From positions 97,091 to 130,729 of the forward strand of contig CAMPET010000168.1 of the NCBI GenBank assembly GCA_946803715.1: DNA of 33,639 nt, written 5' to 3'. The number at the start of each line of letters is the position of its first letter. Within the stretch, counting starts at the first letter, position 1. A program made the position numbers and the translations under genes. Of the stretch, positions 30,806 through 33,639 are shown piece after piece. Source of the DNA: Beroe ovata (taxonomy: Eukaryota; Ctenophora; Nuda; Beroida; Beroidae). Below the pieces are notes generated by a model, which ran no database searches, was not told the DNA's origin, and was given only the letters and a program-made list of their open reading frames with translations.

Positions 30806-33288
30806 ATGAATCCTAGCAGTATGACGGGAGAACTGTTGAATACAATCAGAAACAAAGTTGAGGGGGAGAGGAGAAAACATCAGTTGGGTAATGCACTTTT
30901 CTGGGCAGACAAAGCAGTCTCCCTCAGTGGAGGTGGGTTCCCTGCGAAAACATGGTATCAGCTTGGGGAGGGGGGCTGTATTCCAAGAGGGGTATAGAAA
31001 ACATAGTAATGTCAAGATGTGGGGGATGAACACAATGTGTCTAATATAACAACGTAGTGGCATTGTCCAAATTCCAGGCGATCCAAAGGATGTTTATGCA
31101 TTTGTGAACATTCTCTACTTGCGTGGCGAATACCACAGAGCGGAGTACTTCATTCAGTCTAGCAGACTCCATTGTACTTTCTATGGGGTTTATCTCATAG
31201 CCAAGGTGAGTTAGGATCAGCAGAGATTGCATGAGTACCCTTCTTCAATTCTACCTTTCTTTTCATTTCACTCAATAAACTTCCTTGAGCTAGAAATGTG
31301 CTGATGCGACCGCTGTCTGTGTAATTCTGTGTTATTACTCAGTGTCAAGCGGGACGACAGAGTTGGACCGAAGCCAGGAAAACTCTGGAACTGCTGCCCG
31401 ATCAGTCCCCACTGTCGCCTCCCTGCCCAGAGCAACACGCTGGATACATGTCCGAGAGGGAGCTGTTGTCCAGTGTGTACCTACTGAAGGGGACTGTGTA
31501 CCAGGCATTAGATAACCATCAGTTTGCTGCGGAGTGTTTCAAGCAAGCGCTTAAAGTGGACCCTTACTGTGTTGAAGCGTATGAGCAACTCGTATTCAAT
31601 CATTATTACAGTGGGAAATGTGAAGAGGACATTGTAAATGATACTCTGGACAGCCCAGGTTACGATATGAGGAATATGGAAATGTACTAGCTGGAAATAA
31701 CACAGTTCTTGAGCTGACACCCCTACATCATTCATTACAGATTCATTACAAGAGGAAGAGTTAGAATTACTCAGATTCCTTTACTCGGGAATGTCAAAGA
31801 AATATCACAATCTCGAAAAAGAGGTGAAACTAATTTCAAACTATATTCAAACATTTCAGCTCCCAATGTTCTAAATTTCTCACACTTTTGTCTCAGATGC
31901 TCCCTCCTACTCTATCCACATTGCATTTCAACACCACGGTCCTAACCTCACAAGCTGAGAGACTCTACTACAATTGCCACTTCAAATCAGCCTATGAAAC
32001 TTGCCTCAGGTAGGAACCCAGAACTTACCCACACAATCCAAAGTATACGGCCCAGTTTACTGTGAACGTCTTTGTTTAGGGCACTGAAAAACGACCCATA
32101 CCACTTCCCGACACTGTTAGTCCACATTGGTTGCTTGTATGAGCTAGGAAAGAAGAACGACTTGTTCATCTTGGGTCACAAGGTAACTCATAAACCAGTA
32201 GAACTGTGGCAATTACAATCATGATATTGTGTATATGAATGTATCTCTATTGGAGTGGCAAAAATCTCTATTGCAGCTAGTAGAGTTATACCCTAAAGCT
32301 TACATTTCGTGGTATGCAGTTGGTATTTACTACTCACTTATCAAGAAATGGGAGTCAGCAAGGCAGTGTTTATCCAAATCAACAAACCTGAGTGAGTGTT
32401 CTTCCATTATGAGTGGAACGTAAGATTGTCACAAGTGTCACAAATTAAGTGATTTATTTTACAGACGCGAAATTTTCACAGCATAAAGTCAATGAAAAGC
32501 ATTTTTACGCAGTGTTTACTGAGTGCGCGGCGTGTGAATTGAGCCGCGCAATTTAGCTTCTGACTCTGCGATTTCCCCCACTTCAGAAATTCATTTCCAA
32601 TGAACGTGGATTATGCAGTCAAGTTTGATATCTCAAATTGCAGAAATGCTAGTAAACATGATATACTCAACTTTGCTATGAAGTTTTCGAGGGTCGAACA
32701 GTTAACTGCTTCAATCTGTCTAATGATTGCTCTGTTTCAGATAAATTATTCGCCGCCGGGTGGCTTGCGTATGGACACGCGTTTGCAGCCGAGGGTGAAA
32801 ATGATCAAGCGTTAGCAACATATTTTACAGCTAGCAGACTACTGAAGGGTTGTCATTTACCATTGCTTTACATCGGTATGTTACTTTACAATGGTATTGA
32901 TGACACATCTTCAAGTTTAGACTGTGACACCACTTTCTTCTACGACACCATACAGGTTTACAGTATGGTAGCACAAATAACCCAATGTTGGCGGAGAAGT
33001 TTTTCAAAGAAGCGATAACGCTTGCACCGAAGGATCCATTTGTATTAGCAGAAATGGGGGCACTTTATCTTCAATCTGGAAAATGGGAATATGCTCTGTC
33101 CTATCTGCAACAAGCGTTGTCTAAAGTGAAGGAGGGGAAACATGAATGGGCTACATCAACTTGGTTTCAGTTGTATGTCAATCTGGGACAAGTTTATCGC
33201 ATATCAAAACAGTATGATGAGGCTATAAAGTGTTTCAAACACGCTCACTTCCTTTCTACTAACAGTTCCACAGTTTATACTGGACTAG
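30806..33288 (+). CDS. CDC16: CDC16 (APC6), TPR subunit of the anaphase-promoting complex, 5' part (nine exons; continues beyond the window)
   Basis: CDC16/APC6 is a tetratricopeptide-repeat scaffold subunit of the APC/C ubiquitin ligase, acting in mitotic exit. Exons 30806-30932, 31078-31205, 31343-31658, 31741-31823, 31897-32009, 32080-32182, 32277-32391, 32741-32875 and 32956-33288 keep phase throughout, giving about 417 residues. The final phase-1 donor at 33289 (GTTAGT) shows that coding continues to the right. Marks: NALFWADKAVSLSG (human SALFWADKVASLS), YLRGEYHRAEYF, VYLLKGTVYQALDN with ALKVDPYCVEAYEQL, EEELELLRFLY, LVELYPKAYISWYAVGIYY, AAGWLAYGHAFAAEGENDQA, LLKGCHLPLLYIGLQYG, and APKDPFVLAEMGALYLQSGK. 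These are consecutive TPR helices. The human protein is about 620 residues, so roughly one third is missing at the C terminus. The start is the first ATG after an acceptor-like CCTATGATCAG. Confidence 0.94.
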
Positions 33289-33299
33289 GTTAGTGTCAG

Positions 33300-33480
33300 A
33301 CACGTCTGATAGCCTATCATACCAGGACACAATACACTCAGTTTTTTCTATAAGAAACTCTCTATAAGAAACTGCGCCTAGGATTTCCGAAAATTTAAGA
33401 AACTTAGCCTAAAATCCTGGAAAAATTAAGAAACTCCGTTGAAGTATAATTAAGAAACTAAGAAACTTTGAGCCTAAAAT
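33300..33480. repeat. Short interspersed TAAGAAACT repeats in a CDC16 intron
   Basis: TAAGAAACT or a close variant recurs about seven times with irregular spacing, mixed with GCCTAAAAT-type words. It directly precedes the 171-bp repeat copy. Low-complexity intronic DNA with no coding content. Confidence 0.7.
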
Positions 33481-33489
33481 TCTCAAATT

Positions 33490-33639
33490 TGTGTACAGAA
33501 TCATAGTACAAGAGCATTAGAAACTCAGACGACCAAAATTTCACGTCAATCGGATGATCGATTCCCAAGTTAGTGGCCGCCATAACCCCTTATTGACCCA
33601 AAACATGTCGGTTTGAGTAAGCATTTGAGGATAGCTCGC
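33490..33639. repeat. Diverged copy of the 171-bp repeat in a CDC16 intron, cut by the window edge
   Basis: GAGCATTAGAAACTCAGACG, TTTCACGTCAATCGGATGAT, GGCCGCCATAACCCCTTATT and AGCATTTGAGGATAGCTC follow in the same order as in the TRNAU1AP intron array (27842-28671). The copy is more diverged than those are from each other. The array may continue to the right. Confidence 0.88.

Overview
The window is nuclear DNA from an animal. Genes are split into short exons with GT-AG introns, many of them 60-350 bp. They encode conserved metazoan or eukaryotic proteins: SMC3, CDC16/APC6, p31comet, a voltage-gated calcium channel beta subunit, the ciliary protein RIBC2, TMEM41B and SECp43. Genes lie close together, simple repeats are frequent, and one run of 117 N plus a single N show that this is a draft assembly. 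A calcium channel beta subunit, a ciliary doublet-microtubule protein, compact introns, genes nested inside introns and divergent orthologues suggest an early-branching, ciliated animal such as a ctenophore or a sponge. The lineage is an inference that the sequence alone cannot settle.

Layout, left to right. (1) 544-4146 (+): the last eight exons of SMC3, with an intronless MATE/SLC47-type transporter (650-2200, -) inside its largest intron. (2) 4147-5890: a 36-39 bp minisatellite, then a degenerate tandem repeat with a unit of about 320-340 bp. (3) 5891-11336 (-): a long multi-exon gene for a single-pass cell-surface protein with cysteine-rich ectodomain modules and a proline- and tyrosine-motif-rich cytoplasmic tail; I cannot assign it to a named family. 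(4) 12225-14473 (+): a GH35 beta-galactosidase-like protein in which alanine replaces the catalytic nucleophile glutamate. (5) 14640-16400: repeat-rich intergenic DNA with an assembly gap. (6) 16404-18031 (+): calcium channel beta subunit. It converges on (7) RIBC2 (18323-22125, -). RIBC2 intron 4 holds a small gene for a secreted acidic protein on the opposite strand (19527-20074, +), and its intron 3 holds a second block of the 320-340 bp repeat. (8) 23583-33288 (+): five genes head to tail with 270-340 bp between coding regions: TMEM41B, a CCCH zinc-finger protein, TRNAU1AP (SECp43), MAD2L1BP (p31comet) and the 5' part of CDC16. A 171-bp satellite-like tandem repeat lies in TRNAU1AP intron 6 and reappears in the last visible CDC16 intron.

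Functional links. SMC3 (cohesion), p31comet (spindle-checkpoint silencing) and CDC16 (an APC/C TPR subunit) all act in chromosome segregation, and the last two are direct neighbours. Other genes serve ion-channel assembly, ciliary structure, ER lipid scrambling and autophagy, and selenocysteine tRNA biology; no shared pathway is evident. The most unusual signals are the GH35 nucleophile loss, the two nested opposite-strand genes, the unassigned receptor-like gene, the 171-bp repeat in two nearby genes, and short palindromic arrays resembling RFX X-boxes around p31comet exon 1. Exon borders were derived by hand from splice signals, reading-frame continuity and recalled family conservation; no database search was run.
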